Assembly (NCBI RefSeq): GCF_001650735.1
Contig: NZ_LXVY01000034.1
Coordinates: 248,001-312,000, forward strand
Reading direction: 5' to 3'
DNA from: Sphingomonas sp. TDK1
Lineage (GTDB): Bacteria > Pseudomonadota > Alphaproteobacteria > Sphingomonadales > Sphingomonadaceae
Length of the DNA: 64,000 nt
The notes under the pieces are model-generated. The model had not been told where the DNA came from and ran no database searches. It was given only the letters and a program-made list of their open reading frames with translations. A program made the position numbers and the translations under genes. Each line of letters begins with the position of its first letter. Position 1 is the stretch's first letter. Below are positions 10,157 to 18,582 of this stretch, one piece after another.

Positions 10157-10159
10157 CCC

Positions 10160-11587
10160 ATGACTACCCAGCTTCCGCCCCCGCCCCGCCGCCGCCTGTT
10201 CGAAGGCTTTCGGCTGCGCGAGTTGCGCCGCCGCCTGAGCATCCCCCAGGCCGGGATGGCGCAGCGGCTGGGCATCTCCGTCTCCTATCTCTCGCAGATC
10301 GAGAACAACGACCGGCCGATCACCGACGGGGTGCTGCTGGCGCTCGCCCGCGAATTCCCGGTGGAGGCGGCCGAGATCAACGGCGAGGGCGGGACCGCCG
10401 CGCTGCTCCGCGCGATCGACGCGGCGACCGACAGCAGCGTGGGCGCCGACCGGATCGACGAGGCCGATATCCGCCGCGGCATCGAACAGCAGCCCCTGCT
10501 CGCCCGAAGGATGGTGGCACTGCACGACGCCTATCGCCGAAGCCAGGAGCAGCTTCGCGTGCTCGACGACCGGTTCGATACCGGCTCGGGCGACGCCGCG
10601 CCGCTGCCTTGGGAGGAGGTGCGCGACTGGTTTCAGGCCGAAGGCAATTACATCGACGCGATCGATCGATCGGCCGAGCTGCTCGCCGATGCCCTCGCAC
10701 TCGACGACGACAATGTGGTGCGCGCCTTCGAGGACCGGCTGCGGCTTTGGCACGGGGTCCGGGTCATCGGTGCGCAGGGCGACGGCAGCGAGCTTAGCCG
10801 GTTCGACGAAAACGCGCGTACCTTGGCGCTCAACCACGCTCTGCCACCGGAAAGCCGCGCCTTCCTGCTCGCCCACCGACTGGTACGCTACGAATTCGCC
10901 AACGAGATGCGGCTGGTGATCGACCGCGCCGGGCTCGCCTCACCGGCCGCACGCGAACTGCTGAGCGTCGGCCTCGCCAATTACGCGGCGGGGGCGCTGC
11001 TGATGCCCTATGGCCGCTTTCGTGCAGCGGCCTACGAAGTTCGCCATGATATCGATCGCCTCCGTCAGCGCTTCGCGGTGAGCTTCGAACAGGCGTGCCA
11101 TCGGCTTTCGACGCTCCAGCGCCCCGGGGCGCAAGGGCTGCCGGTGTTCTTCTGCCGGGTCGACATGGCGGGCAACATCACCAAGCGCCACTCAGCCACC
11201 CGACTGCAATTTGCGGCACTCGGCGGTGCCTGTCCGCTGTGGATCGTGCATGAGGCTGTGGCGATTCCCGATCGCATTCTGGTCCAGCTCGCCGAGATGC
11301 CGGACGGCACCCGCTATGTCTCGATGGCCAAAGGGCTGGTGAAGCCCTCGGGTAGTTTCAGCCGCCCGCCCCGTCGCTATGCGGTGGCGCTGGGGTGCGA
11401 GGAGACGCATGCCGCGGACTTCGTCTATGCCGACGCGCTGCGAACCGGCGGCGCCGCGACGCCGATTGGCGCCTCGTGCCGCATCTGCCCGCGCCTCGAC
11501 TGCGACCAGCGCGCCTTCCCGCCCGCCGGATCGATGATCGAGATCGACCCCGATCGCCGGCGGGCGGTGCCCTACGGTTTCCGCTGA
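10160..11587 (+). CDS. pccR: ScfR-family regulator of propionyl-CoA metabolism (XRE HTH + acyl-CoA sensing domain)
   Basis: 475 aa from ATG 10160; the frame is open upstream but runs into the control region. Residues of about 15-70 form an XRE helix-turn-helix (LSIPQAGMAQRLGISVSYLS). The middle resembles the IrrE/ImmA-type domain, and the C-terminal part has the Cys-rich end CRICPRLDCDQR common in this group. Short-chain fatty acyl-CoA regulators (ScfR: RamB, MccR, PccR) have this layout, and PccR of Rhodobacter controls propionyl-CoA carboxylase genes. Divergent placement from pccB strongly supports the same role. It probably senses a propionyl-CoA-related acyl-CoA and activates pccB. Confidence 0.82.
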   Translation: MTTQLPPPPRRRLFEGFRLRELRRRLSIPQAGMAQRLGISVSYLSQIENNDRPITDGVLLALAREFPVEAAEINGEGGTAALLRAIDAATDSSVGADRIDEADIRRGIEQQPLLARRMVALHDAYRRSQEQLRVLDDRFDTGSGDAAPLPWEEVRDWFQAEGNYIDAIDRSAELLADALALDDDNVVRAFEDRLRLWHGVRVIGAQGDGSELSRFDENARTLALNHALPPESRAFLLAHRLVRYEFANEMRLVIDRAGLASPAARELLSVGLANYAAGALLMPYGRFRAAAYEVRHDIDRLRQRFAVSFEQACHRLSTLQRPGAQGLPVFFCRVDMAGNITKRHSATRLQFAALGGACPLWIVHEAVAIPDRILVQLAEMPDGTRYVSMAKGLVKPSGSFSRPPRRYAVALGCEETHAADFVYADALRTGGAATPIGASCRICPRLDCDQRAFPPAGSMIEIDPDRRRAVPYGFR

Positions 11588-11653
11588 TGCTTGCGGGGCT
11601 TCCCCGCTTCATGGCATACCCAAAGCTCGAAAACAGAAATTTGGAGAGGTGTC

Positions 11654-12415
11654 ATGGCAACCGCGCTCGCCCCCACGTCTCAGGCCAGCGACGCCGAATG
11701 GGAGGCGCGCCAACAGCTCGCCGCCTGCTACCGCGTGTTCGACATGCTCGGCTGGTCCGAGATGATCTACAACCACATCACGGTGAAGCTGCCGGACCAG
11801 GAAGGCGCCTTTCTCATCAATCCCTTCGGGCTGCACTTCAGCGAAGTGAAGGCATCGAACCTCGTCAAGATCGACATCGACGGCAACAAGCTCGACGACT
11901 CGCCCTATCCGGTGAACCGCGCCGGCTTCGTTCAGCACTCGCTATTCCACCGGCACCTGCCCGACGCGCATTGCATCATGCACAGCCACACCACTGCCGG
12001 TATGGCGGTCGCATCGTTGGAAGGCGGGCTGCGGCCGACCAATTTCTACGCGTGCAACTTCATCGGCCAAATCGCCTACCATGATTTCGAAGGCGTCACC
12101 GTGCGCGACGAGGAAGGCGAACGCTTGCTGGCCCATTTGGGGGACAAGCGCGTGATGCTGCTCCGCAACCACGGCATCCTCGCCATGGGGCGCACCCTGC
12201 CCGAGGCGTTCGTCAAGCACTGGGCATTGCAGCGCGCCTGCGAAATCCAGGTCGCAACGATGAGCATGGGCCAGCCGATCGAGATTTCGCCGGAAGTGGT
12301 CTCCGTCCACCAACGCGACGTCCACATCGCGCAGGTCCCCGGCGGCCCGGGTGCTGCGGACTTCGCGGCGATGGTCAGGCTGGTCGACCGGATCGACCGC
12401 AGCTGGCGCGATTAG
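11654..12415 (+). CDS. Class II aldolase/adducin family protein
   Basis: 253 aa. The zinc-aldolase features are visible: MIYNHITVKLPD near the N-terminus, then HCIMHSHTTAGMAV (HxH metal ligands) and LLRNHGILAMGRTLPEA with a third His. The ATG at 11654 is preceded by GGAGAGG at 11643-11649. Family members include fuculose-phosphate aldolase, ribulose-phosphate epimerase and decarboxylating aldolases; this longer, eukaryote-adducin-like type is often annotated only by family. It follows pccR by 66 bases on the same strand and may be co-transcribed. Substrate unknown. Confidence 0.82.
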   Translation: MATALAPTSQASDAEWEARQQLAACYRVFDMLGWSEMIYNHITVKLPDQEGAFLINPFGLHFSEVKASNLVKIDIDGNKLDDSPYPVNRAGFVQHSLFHRHLPDAHCIMHSHTTAGMAVASLEGGLRPTNFYACNFIGQIAYHDFEGVTVRDEEGERLLAHLGDKRVMLLRNHGILAMGRTLPEAFVKHWALQRACEIQVATMSMGQPIEISPEVVSVHQRDVHIAQVPGGPGAADFAAMVRLVDRIDRSWRD

Positions 12416-13212
12416 CCGAAGCGGAAGCCGCTCACCGCCCACCCGAAGACGTGATCGCGATAGTCGCAGATGGCAGGGCCGTCGCCGCCCGCGCCGAGCG
12501 CGACCATCAGTGGCAAGAGGTGCTCCTCGCGGGGATGCGCGAATTCGGCATAGGGCAGGTCCCGCCATGCGATGATTCGGGCTTCCCGACGCAGGGGATC
12601 GGGGTCCGTGGCGGCCTCGACCAGTGCCTCGTCCCATGCATCGGCACCGGGCGTCGCCTGCGGCCCGCGGACGCGCAGATTGTGGAAGCTCATGCCGGAG
12701 CCGACGATCAGCACGCCCTCGTCGCGCAACGGTGCCAGCGCCTTGCCGATTGCGACATGAGCTGCGGGATTGAGGTCCGCCCGCAACGACAATTGCGTCA
12801 GCGGAATATCGGCTTCAGGCACCGCGACCTTCATCGGGATGAAAACGCCGTGATCCCAGCCACGCTCGCGTTCGACTCCCGTCGGGAAGCCTGCGGTGTC
12901 GAGCAGCGCCTTTGCCCGCAACGCTACCTCTGGCGCGCCGGGAGCATCCCAACGCAGATGATACGTGTGTTCGGGGAAGCCGTAATAGTCGAACAGCAGC
13001 GGCTGCCCTGCTCCGACATGCACGGTAACGTCGGGCTCCTCCCAATGCCCGGACACCAGCAGGATCGCTCGTGGTCGCTGCGGCAGGCGTTCGATCAGCC
13101 CTGCAAGATATGCCTGCATCGGCTGCCACATCGGATCAGCAGGGCCGCCTGCTGGATCCATGAAGAAGCAGGGGCCGCCGCCATGGGGCACGAAGAGCGT
13201 GGGCAAGGTCAT
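12412..13212 (-). CDS. LigB-type extradiol dioxygenase (4,5-DOPA dioxygenase-like, YgiD)
   Basis: 266 aa. It begins TLFVPHGGGPCFFMDP, where the His is a likely metal ligand, and has LLVSGHWEEPDVTV (second His), GWDHGVFIPMKV and GSGMSFHNLR. These are hallmarks of the DODA/YgiD branch of class III extradiol dioxygenases, which open catechol rings next to a hydroxyl using non-haem iron or zinc. The true substrate of bacterial members is poorly known. It converges on the aldolase gene with a 4-base overlap of stop codons. Confidence 0.85.
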   Translation of the reverse strand: MTLPTLFVPHGGGPCFFMDPAGGPADPMWQPMQAYLAGLIERLPQRPRAILLVSGHWEEPDVTVHVGAGQPLLFDYYGFPEHTYHLRWDAPGAPEVALRAKALLDTAGFPTGVERERGWDHGVFIPMKVAVPEADIPLTQLSLRADLNPAAHVAIGKALAPLRDEGVLIVGSGMSFHNLRVRGPQATPGADAWDEALVEAATDPDPLRREARIIAWRDLPYAEFAHPREEHLLPLMVALGAGGDGPAICDYRDHVFGWAVSGFRFG

Positions 13213-13289
13213 CGGGGGAATGTCGCGCCCGCACGGCGCGCCGACAATGCCGGTTTCGGAAACCCGTCGTTTCCCGCTAGGGTCGCGGG

Positions 13290-13763
13290 ATGACTCGGTT
13301 CACCGTCAACAACCAGCCGGTCCAGTATGATATGGATCCGCAGACACCGTTGCTCTGGGCGCTGCGGGATGCGTCCAACCTCACCGGGACGAAATATGGC
13401 TGCGGCACCGGCGATTGCGGCGCCTGTACCGTGGATATCGACGGTGCGGCGCGTCTCGCGTGCCGCGAGACGATCGGCGCGATCGAAGGCACCTTCGTCA
13501 CCACGATCGAGGGCCTGTCGTCCGATCGCAGCCACCCGGTGCAGCAAGCCTTCCTCGCAGCCAATCTCGTACAATGCGGCTATTGCATACCCGGAATGGT
13601 GATGGCGGCTTCGGTGTTGATCCGGACCAATCGCAATCCGTCCGAGGAAGATATTCGCGATGGCATTCCCAATATCTGCCGCTGCGGTATTTATCCGCGT
13701 CTGGTTGCCGCGATCCAGGACGCCGCCCGCATCGCGCGCGGAGACCCCGCCCAAGAAGAATGA
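13290..13763 (+). CDS. (2Fe-2S)-binding subunit of a molybdopterin hydroxylase (IorA-like), orphan
   Basis: 157 aa. The plant-type 2Fe-2S cluster cysteines are C38, C43, C46 and C58 (CGTGDCGAC). The helical second cluster uses C96, C99, C130 and C132 (QCGYC ... CRC). This is the electron-transfer small subunit of xanthine-oxidase-family enzymes such as isoquinoline 1-oxidoreductase or aldehyde dehydrogenases. The gene is normally followed by the large molybdopterin subunit, but none is present within the window. It may work with a partner encoded elsewhere or be a remnant; all eight cysteines are intact, which argues against decay. Confidence 0.88.
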   Translation: MTRFTVNNQPVQYDMDPQTPLLWALRDASNLTGTKYGCGTGDCGACTVDIDGAARLACRETIGAIEGTFVTTIEGLSSDRSHPVQQAFLAANLVQCGYCIPGMVMAASVLIRTNRNPSEEDIRDGIPNICRCGIYPRLVAAIQDAARIARGDPAQEE

Positions 13764-13869
13764 ATTCTTTCAATCTGCTGACGGCGCAATTCAGAAGCTG
13801 CTCAGTATCCATCGCGTACCAGTGCAGCATCGGCAAGGCGATTGGCCGTTGCCGCCGGAGAATGGTTCA

Positions 13870-14781
13870 ATGAAAAGGATGCTGATGGCGGCCGTTGCGG
13901 CCGCGGCTGCGCTGGTCCCCGCCGCCGCGCTTGCGCAGGAGCGCGGCGAGCATCGCGGCGGCTGGAGTCGGCCCGAGGGCCCGCGCGGCGATGGTCCGCG
14001 CTGGGGTGGCGGACAGCCCCAGGCGCAGGATCGTGATGGCGGGCAGCGGACACAAGGAGGCCCCGGCTGGCAGCGCCCCCAGGGCACACCGCAGCCGCAA
14101 CAACTCCAGCAGCAGGATCGCGGCGCTTGGCAGCGGCCCGATGGCGCGCAAGGGTGGCAGGGCGGCCCTCGCGCGCAGGATCGCGGCGACTGGCGTCGCC
14201 CCGATGGCCAACCCCGCCCCGGGTTCCAGCAGCCGCAGGGCGGCCCGCCTGCGGTGCAGCCGCAGCGCGACTGGCGCGGCGGACAGCGACAGGACTGGCA
14301 GAACCGCGGCGACATCCGCAGCAACCAGGGGTGGCAGGACCGCCGCTGGGACGATCGCTCCCGTGCGCAGTGGAACAACGGCCGCGACTGGGGACGCCGC
14401 GATGGCGACCACCGCTGGAACGACCGCCGAGACTGGGATCGCGGCGATCGCTGGCGCGGCGACCGCGGCGTGTGGAACAATGGCTGGCGCCACGATCAGC
14501 GCTACGACTGGCGAAGCTATCGCGACTATAATCGCGGCCTGTACCGCCTGCCGCGCTATTACCCGCCCGCGCGCTGGAGCTACGGCTATCGTCGCTTCTC
14601 GATCGGCTACCGCCTCGATACGTTCCTGTTCGCCCAACAATATTGGATCAGCGACCCCTATTCCTATCGCCTGCCTGAAGTCTGGGGCCCCTATCGGTGG
14701 GTCCGCTACTATGACGACGCCCTGCTGGTCGACGTCGACACCGGTGAAGTGGTCGACGTGATCCACGGCATCTTCTGGTAA
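13870..14781 (+). CDS. RcnB-like secreted protein with long Gln/Arg/Gly/Asp-rich middle
   Basis: 303 aa. It has a signal peptide (MKRMLMAAVAAAAALVPAAA, cut after LAQ), so it is periplasmic. Residues of about 25-195 are low-complexity, with repeated QDRG(D/A)W, RRPDG and GWQ units. The C-terminal 60 residues match the RcnB end (GPYRWVRYYDDALLVDVDTGEVVDVI). RcnB in E. coli is a periplasmic protein affecting nickel/cobalt homeostasis. The start at 13870 was chosen for the signal peptide; the open frame upstream overlaps the 2Fe-2S gene. A clean terminator follows at 14817. Metal specificity is not shown. Confidence 0.8.
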   Translation: MKRMLMAAVAAAAALVPAAALAQERGEHRGGWSRPEGPRGDGPRWGGGQPQAQDRDGGQRTQGGPGWQRPQGTPQPQQLQQQDRGAWQRPDGAQGWQGGPRAQDRGDWRRPDGQPRPGFQQPQGGPPAVQPQRDWRGGQRQDWQNRGDIRSNQGWQDRRWDDRSRAQWNNGRDWGRRDGDHRWNDRRDWDRGDRWRGDRGVWNNGWRHDQRYDWRSYRDYNRGLYRLPRYYPPARWSYGYRRFSIGYRLDTFLFAQQYWISDPYSYRLPEVWGPYRWVRYYDDALLVDVDTGEVVDVIHGIFW

Positions 14782-14816
14782 CTCGTTCGCACGGTCGCAC
14801 GACTGCACGCACCTGG

Positions 14817-14846
14817 AGCCGGCAGCGATGCCGGCTTCTTTCTTGT
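14817..14846 (+). terminator. Intrinsic terminator after the RcnB-like gene
   Basis: A perfect 8-bp stem AGCCGGCA / TGCCGGCT with a GCGA loop is followed by TCTTTCTTG. It lies 35 bases after the stop. Confidence 0.7.
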
Positions 14847-14894
14847 CCGCGCTTGGTCTTGCAATCGCGCCGCTGCCCGGCAAAGAGTTTTCGG

Positions 14895-15623
14895 GTGAGC
14901 AAGACGAACGGCAACAGCAAGGGGTCGCCCTCCGCGCGGCGGGCCCAGATCGGTTTGGACGTGGCGGCGCGACTGGATGCCCATCCCGATGTGCGCCGCG
15001 CCAAGGTGGATCTGGCGCAAGTCTACACCTATCCCGGTTTTTTCAGCGATGCGGATTGCGATCTGCTGATCGGGCTTATCGACAGCAATGCCCGCCCTTC
15101 GACGCTCCTCGCGGCGACCGATGATCCCGATTACCGCACCAGCCACAGTTCGGACCTGTATCGCTGGTCGCCAGACGTGCAGGCGATCGACAATCGCATT
15201 GCCGATCTGCTGGGCATCCCGGTGGAAAATGCCGAAACCATGCAAGGCCAGCGCTACGCCCCCAACCAGCAGTTCCGCGCCCATTGCGACTATTTCCACG
15301 AAGACAGCGGCTATTGGGACAAGATGCTGGAAACGGGCGGCCAGCGCACCTGGACGGCCATGGCCTATCTCAACGATGTCGAAGAAGGCGGCGCCACCTG
15401 GTTTCCGCGCGCCGGCATTCGCTTCAAGCCGAAGCGCGGGTTACTCGTGATCTGGAACAACATGCTCCCGGATGGCAGCCCGAATTACGATACGCTGCAT
15501 GAAGGCATGCGCGTCGTCGAGGGCACCAAGTATATCATCACTAAGTGGTTCCGCGAGGAAGCCTGGATCAAGGCGCCGATCCAGACCTATCGCTCGGGCG
15601 TGGTCGACGCCGACGCGGACTGA
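14895..15623 (+). CDS. Prolyl 4-hydroxylase-like 2-oxoglutarate/Fe(II) oxygenase
   Basis: 242 aa from GTG at 14895, chosen because AAAGAG lies upstream; the frame is open to a TTG at 14853 with no binding site. The double-stranded beta-helix core shows the iron ligands H-x-D in FRAHCDYF and the distal His in DTLHEGM. The basic residue for 2-oxoglutarate is in VEGTKYIITKWFRE. The pattern VYTYPGFFSDADCDLL at the start is typical of the P4Hc family. Substrates of bacterial members are mostly unknown; some hydroxylate proline in proteins or small molecules. It stands alone between a terminator and rpiA. Confidence 0.85.
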   Translation: MSKTNGNSKGSPSARRAQIGLDVAARLDAHPDVRRAKVDLAQVYTYPGFFSDADCDLLIGLIDSNARPSTLLAATDDPDYRTSHSSDLYRWSPDVQAIDNRIADLLGIPVENAETMQGQRYAPNQQFRAHCDYFHEDSGYWDKMLETGGQRTWTAMAYLNDVEEGGATWFPRAGIRFKPKRGLLVIWNNMLPDGSPNYDTLHEGMRVVEGTKYIITKWFREEAWIKAPIQTYRSGVVDADAD

Positions 15624-15749
15624 TCGCTGCACCGGACGGGCAGCCTAACGCTGTCGCCCATCGCCTTTCGCGCAGCGCTCTACACGAGCAGCACGGTACA
15701 CTCGCGTATAGCAGGCGGAACGGGCGCGCTGCTCTACCGTTCGACGGCC

Positions 15750-16448
15750 ATGGTCCCACCACCCGATGTCGAGCATTTGAAACACGCAGCCGCTGCTGCC
15801 GCCATCGCGGAGGTGCGGGATGGGATGATCGTCGGCCTTGGCACCGGCAGCACCGCGGCGCATGTCCTGCGACTGCTGGGCGCGCGGGTAGCGCAAGGAT
15901 TGCGAATCACCGGAGTGCCGACTTCGCGCGCAACCTGGATCGCGGCACAGGACTTGCGCATCCCCCTGCTGGCGCCGGATGCGCTGACGTCCATCGACGT
16001 CTGCATCGACGGCGTTGACGAAATTGACTCAGGGTTTCGAGCGATCAAGGGCGGCGGCGGCGCGATGCTGCTGGAGAAGGTCGTCGCCACCCTCGCGCGC
16101 CGCAACATCGCCGTTGCAGATGCTTCGAAGCGGGTTGCGCGGCTCGGCACGCGCCCGGTGCCCATCGAGGTGCTCGCAGCCGCCCAGGGCCTGGTCACGG
16201 CCGAGATTGCGCGCCTGGGCGGCGCTGCCTCTTTGCGGATAGCTGGGGATACGCCTTTCATTACGGATTCCGGCCATCGGATTCTCGATGCGGACTTCGG
16301 AGAAATTCGAGACGCAGCAGCACTTGCCCGTACCCTCTCATCGATCCCGGGTGCTCTCGGGCATGGGCTGTTTCTCACCGAAATCGACGCCCTGTATCTC
16401 GCGGAACCAGATGGAGTGATCCGTGAGGAGCGACCGATAGATGAATAA
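15750..16448 (+). CDS. rpiA: Ribose-5-phosphate isomerase A
   Basis: 232 aa, typical for RpiA. Motifs are VGLGTGSTAAHVL (phosphate-binding loop), IDGVDEID with the catalytic Asp, KGGGGAMLLEK, and the closing HGLFLTEIDALYLAE. It interconverts ribose-5-phosphate and ribulose-5-phosphate. It opens a plus-strand run of pentose-phosphate genes. The 58-base gap to tkt holds a palindrome, so rpiA could be read separately or together with the rest. Confidence 0.93.
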   Translation: MVPPPDVEHLKHAAAAAAIAEVRDGMIVGLGTGSTAAHVLRLLGARVAQGLRITGVPTSRATWIAAQDLRIPLLAPDALTSIDVCIDGVDEIDSGFRAIKGGGGAMLLEKVVATLARRNIAVADASKRVARLGTRPVPIEVLAAAQGLVTAEIARLGGAASLRIAGDTPFITDSGHRILDADFGEIRDAAALARTLSSIPGALGHGLFLTEIDALYLAEPDGVIREERPIDE

Positions 16449-16473
16449 ATTCGCAGCCATTTTCGCGCCCACC

Positions 16474-16488
16474 CGTTGCACTGCAACG
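16474..16488. promoter_or_regulatory. Palindrome CGTTGC-ACT-GCAACG upstream of tkt, possible operator
   Basis: A perfect 6-bp inverted repeat with a 3-base centre lies 18 bases before the tkt start, just ahead of its CGGAG ribosome-binding site. Its position would suit a repressor of the downstream genes or an RNA hairpin. No regulator is identified. Confidence 0.35.
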
Positions 16489-16506
16489 AACGGAGTTGCT
16501 TGACCC

Positions 16507-18582
16507 ATGCCCGAACTCGACCAGAACGCCCGCGAAGACGGCTCGCCCGATCGCCTCGCCATCGACACTATCCGCACCTTGGCCATGGATGCGGTGCAGA
16601 AGGCCAATAGCGGTCACCCCGGCACCCCCATGGCGCTGGCGCCGGTTGCCCATACCGTGTGGAGCCGCTTCCTTCGTTACGATCCCACGGCGCCGGATTG
16701 GCCCAATCGCGATCGCTTCGTCCTGTCGGTCGGCCACGCCTCGATGCTGCTATATGCCGTGCTGCACCTCGCTGGCGTGCGCGAGATCGATGCGGATGGC
16801 CAACCGACCGGTAAACCGGCAGTAAGCCTGGACGATATCAAGCAGTTCCGGCAACTTTCGTCCAAGACGCCCGGACATCCCGAATATCGCATGACCACAG
16901 GCGTCGAAACCACGACCGGCCCCCTGGGCCAGGGTTGCGGCAACTCCGTCGGCATGGCTGTGGCCGAGCGCGCGCTTGGTGCGCGTTACAATCGAGACGG
17001 GTTCGACCTGTTCCACCACGACGTCTACGTCCTGTGTGGCGATGGCGATATGATGGAGGGTGTTTCCGGAGAGGCGGCATCCATCGCCGGCCATTTGAAG
17101 TTGTCGAACCTTTGCTGGATCTACGACAGCAATCATATCTCGATCGAAGGCAGCACCGATCTCGCTTTCGATGAGGATGTCGGTCAGCGATTCCAAGCCT
17201 ATGGCTGGAACGTCCTGCACGTGGATGATGCGAACGACATCGAGGCCCTGGCACAGGCGCTTGAGACATTTCGCGCGACCAACGACGCGCCGACCTTCAT
17301 CATCGTTCATTCCGTGATCGGCTGGGGGTCGCCGCGCGCCGGCAGCGAGAAAGCGCATGGCGAGGCGCTTGGCGAGGATAATGTCCGCGCGACCAAGAAG
17401 GCCTATGGCTGGCCCGAGGATGCGCAGTTTCTGGTCCCAGACGGCGTCGCAGAGCGCTTCGGCGGGGCGGTCGCGGACCGTGGCAAGCCGGCGCGCGAAG
17501 AATGGGAGGCACTCTTCGCGCGATACCGCACGGCATTTCCGCAAGAGGCGGCCGAAATCGATGAGTTGCGGCGCGGCAAACTGCATAATGGCTGGCAGCA
17601 GGCCATCCCGAGCTTCGATGCCGACGCCAAAGGCCTGGCCTCGCGGGACAGCAGCGGCAAGGTGATCAATGCAGTTGCGCCGCATCTCCCTGCCCTGCTC
17701 GGCGGCGCCGCCGACCTCTCGCCCTCGACCAAGACCGACATCAAGGGCGCGGATTCCTTCGAGGCAGGCAATTACGGCGGCAAGAACCTGCATTTCGGCG
17801 TGCGCGAACATGCCATGGGCTCGATCGCCAACGGCATGGCACTCAGCTATTTGCGTCCGTACACGGCTACCTTCCTGGTGTTTGCCGACTATATGCGCGC
17901 GCCGATCCGCCTTGCGGCGATCATGGAGCTGCCCGTGGTATTCGTGTTCACGCACGATTCCATCGGCGTCGGCGAGGACGGACCGACCCACCAACCGATC
18001 GAGCATCTCGCCACCCTTCGTGCCATTCCCGGCCTCGACACCATCCGCCCGGGTGACGCCAACGAAGTTGCCGTCGCGTGGAGGGTTGCGCTGGAGCACA
18101 GCCAAGAGCCGACCGCGCTGATCCTTTCGCGCCAGGCGATTCCGACGCTAGATCGCAGCAAATATGCCTCGGCCGATGGGCTTGAGCGTGGTGGCTATAT
18201 ACTTGCCGACGCGGAAGGCGGCGCGCCCGAGGTTATCCTGATCGGCACAGGCTCGGAATTGCCGATGGTCGTGGAGGCGCATGAAAGGCTGACGGCCGAA
18301 GGGGTGCGCTCGCGCGTCGTTTCGCTGCCCAGCTGGTATCTGTTCGAGAAGCAGGACCGCGCCTATCGCGAGTCGGTCCTGCCGCCCGGCGTTATGGCGC
18401 GGGTGGCGGTCGAGCAGGCCGGATCGATGGGCTGGGACCGCTACGTCACCAGCTACGGAGCGACCATCACCATGTCGACCTTCGGCGCCTCCGCGCCGCT
18501 TGCCAAACTGCAAGAGAAATACGGCTTCACCGTCGACAACGTGATGAAGGTCGCGCGCGACGTGATGGAGCAGGCCAAGTGA
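16507..18582 (+). CDS. tkt: Transketolase
   Basis: 691 aa, a full-length single-chain transketolase. The thiamine diphosphate motif starts at GDGDMMEG and continues to the Asn of YDSNHISIEGSTD. Other landmarks are KANSGHPGTPMALAP at the N-terminus, TTGPLGQG, and in the second domain HFGVREHAMGSIANGMAL (catalytic Glu) and THDSIGVGEDGPTHQP. It moves two-carbon units between ketose and aldose phosphates. The stop overlaps the GTG start of the next gene by 4 bases. Confidence 0.95.
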   Translation: MPELDQNAREDGSPDRLAIDTIRTLAMDAVQKANSGHPGTPMALAPVAHTVWSRFLRYDPTAPDWPNRDRFVLSVGHASMLLYAVLHLAGVREIDADGQPTGKPAVSLDDIKQFRQLSSKTPGHPEYRMTTGVETTTGPLGQGCGNSVGMAVAERALGARYNRDGFDLFHHDVYVLCGDGDMMEGVSGEAASIAGHLKLSNLCWIYDSNHISIEGSTDLAFDEDVGQRFQAYGWNVLHVDDANDIEALAQALETFRATNDAPTFIIVHSVIGWGSPRAGSEKAHGEALGEDNVRATKKAYGWPEDAQFLVPDGVAERFGGAVADRGKPAREEWEALFARYRTAFPQEAAEIDELRRGKLHNGWQQAIPSFDADAKGLASRDSSGKVINAVAPHLPALLGGAADLSPSTKTDIKGADSFEAGNYGGKNLHFGVREHAMGSIANGMALSYLRPYTATFLVFADYMRAPIRLAAIMELPVVFVFTHDSIGVGEDGPTHQPIEHLATLRAIPGLDTIRPGDANEVAVAWRVALEHSQEPTALILSRQAIPTLDRSKYASADGLERGGYILADAEGGAPEVILIGTGSELPMVVEAHERLTAEGVRSRVVSLPSWYLFEKQDRAYRESVLPPGVMARVAVEQAGSMGWDRYVTSYGATITMSTFGASAPLAKLQEKYGFTVDNVMKVARDVMEQAK

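Noticed and set aside
14828..15124. Overlapping ATG-started frame across the start of the prolyl-4-hydroxylase-like gene
   Set aside because: It is in another frame and reads through the conserved oxygenase sequence without any family match.
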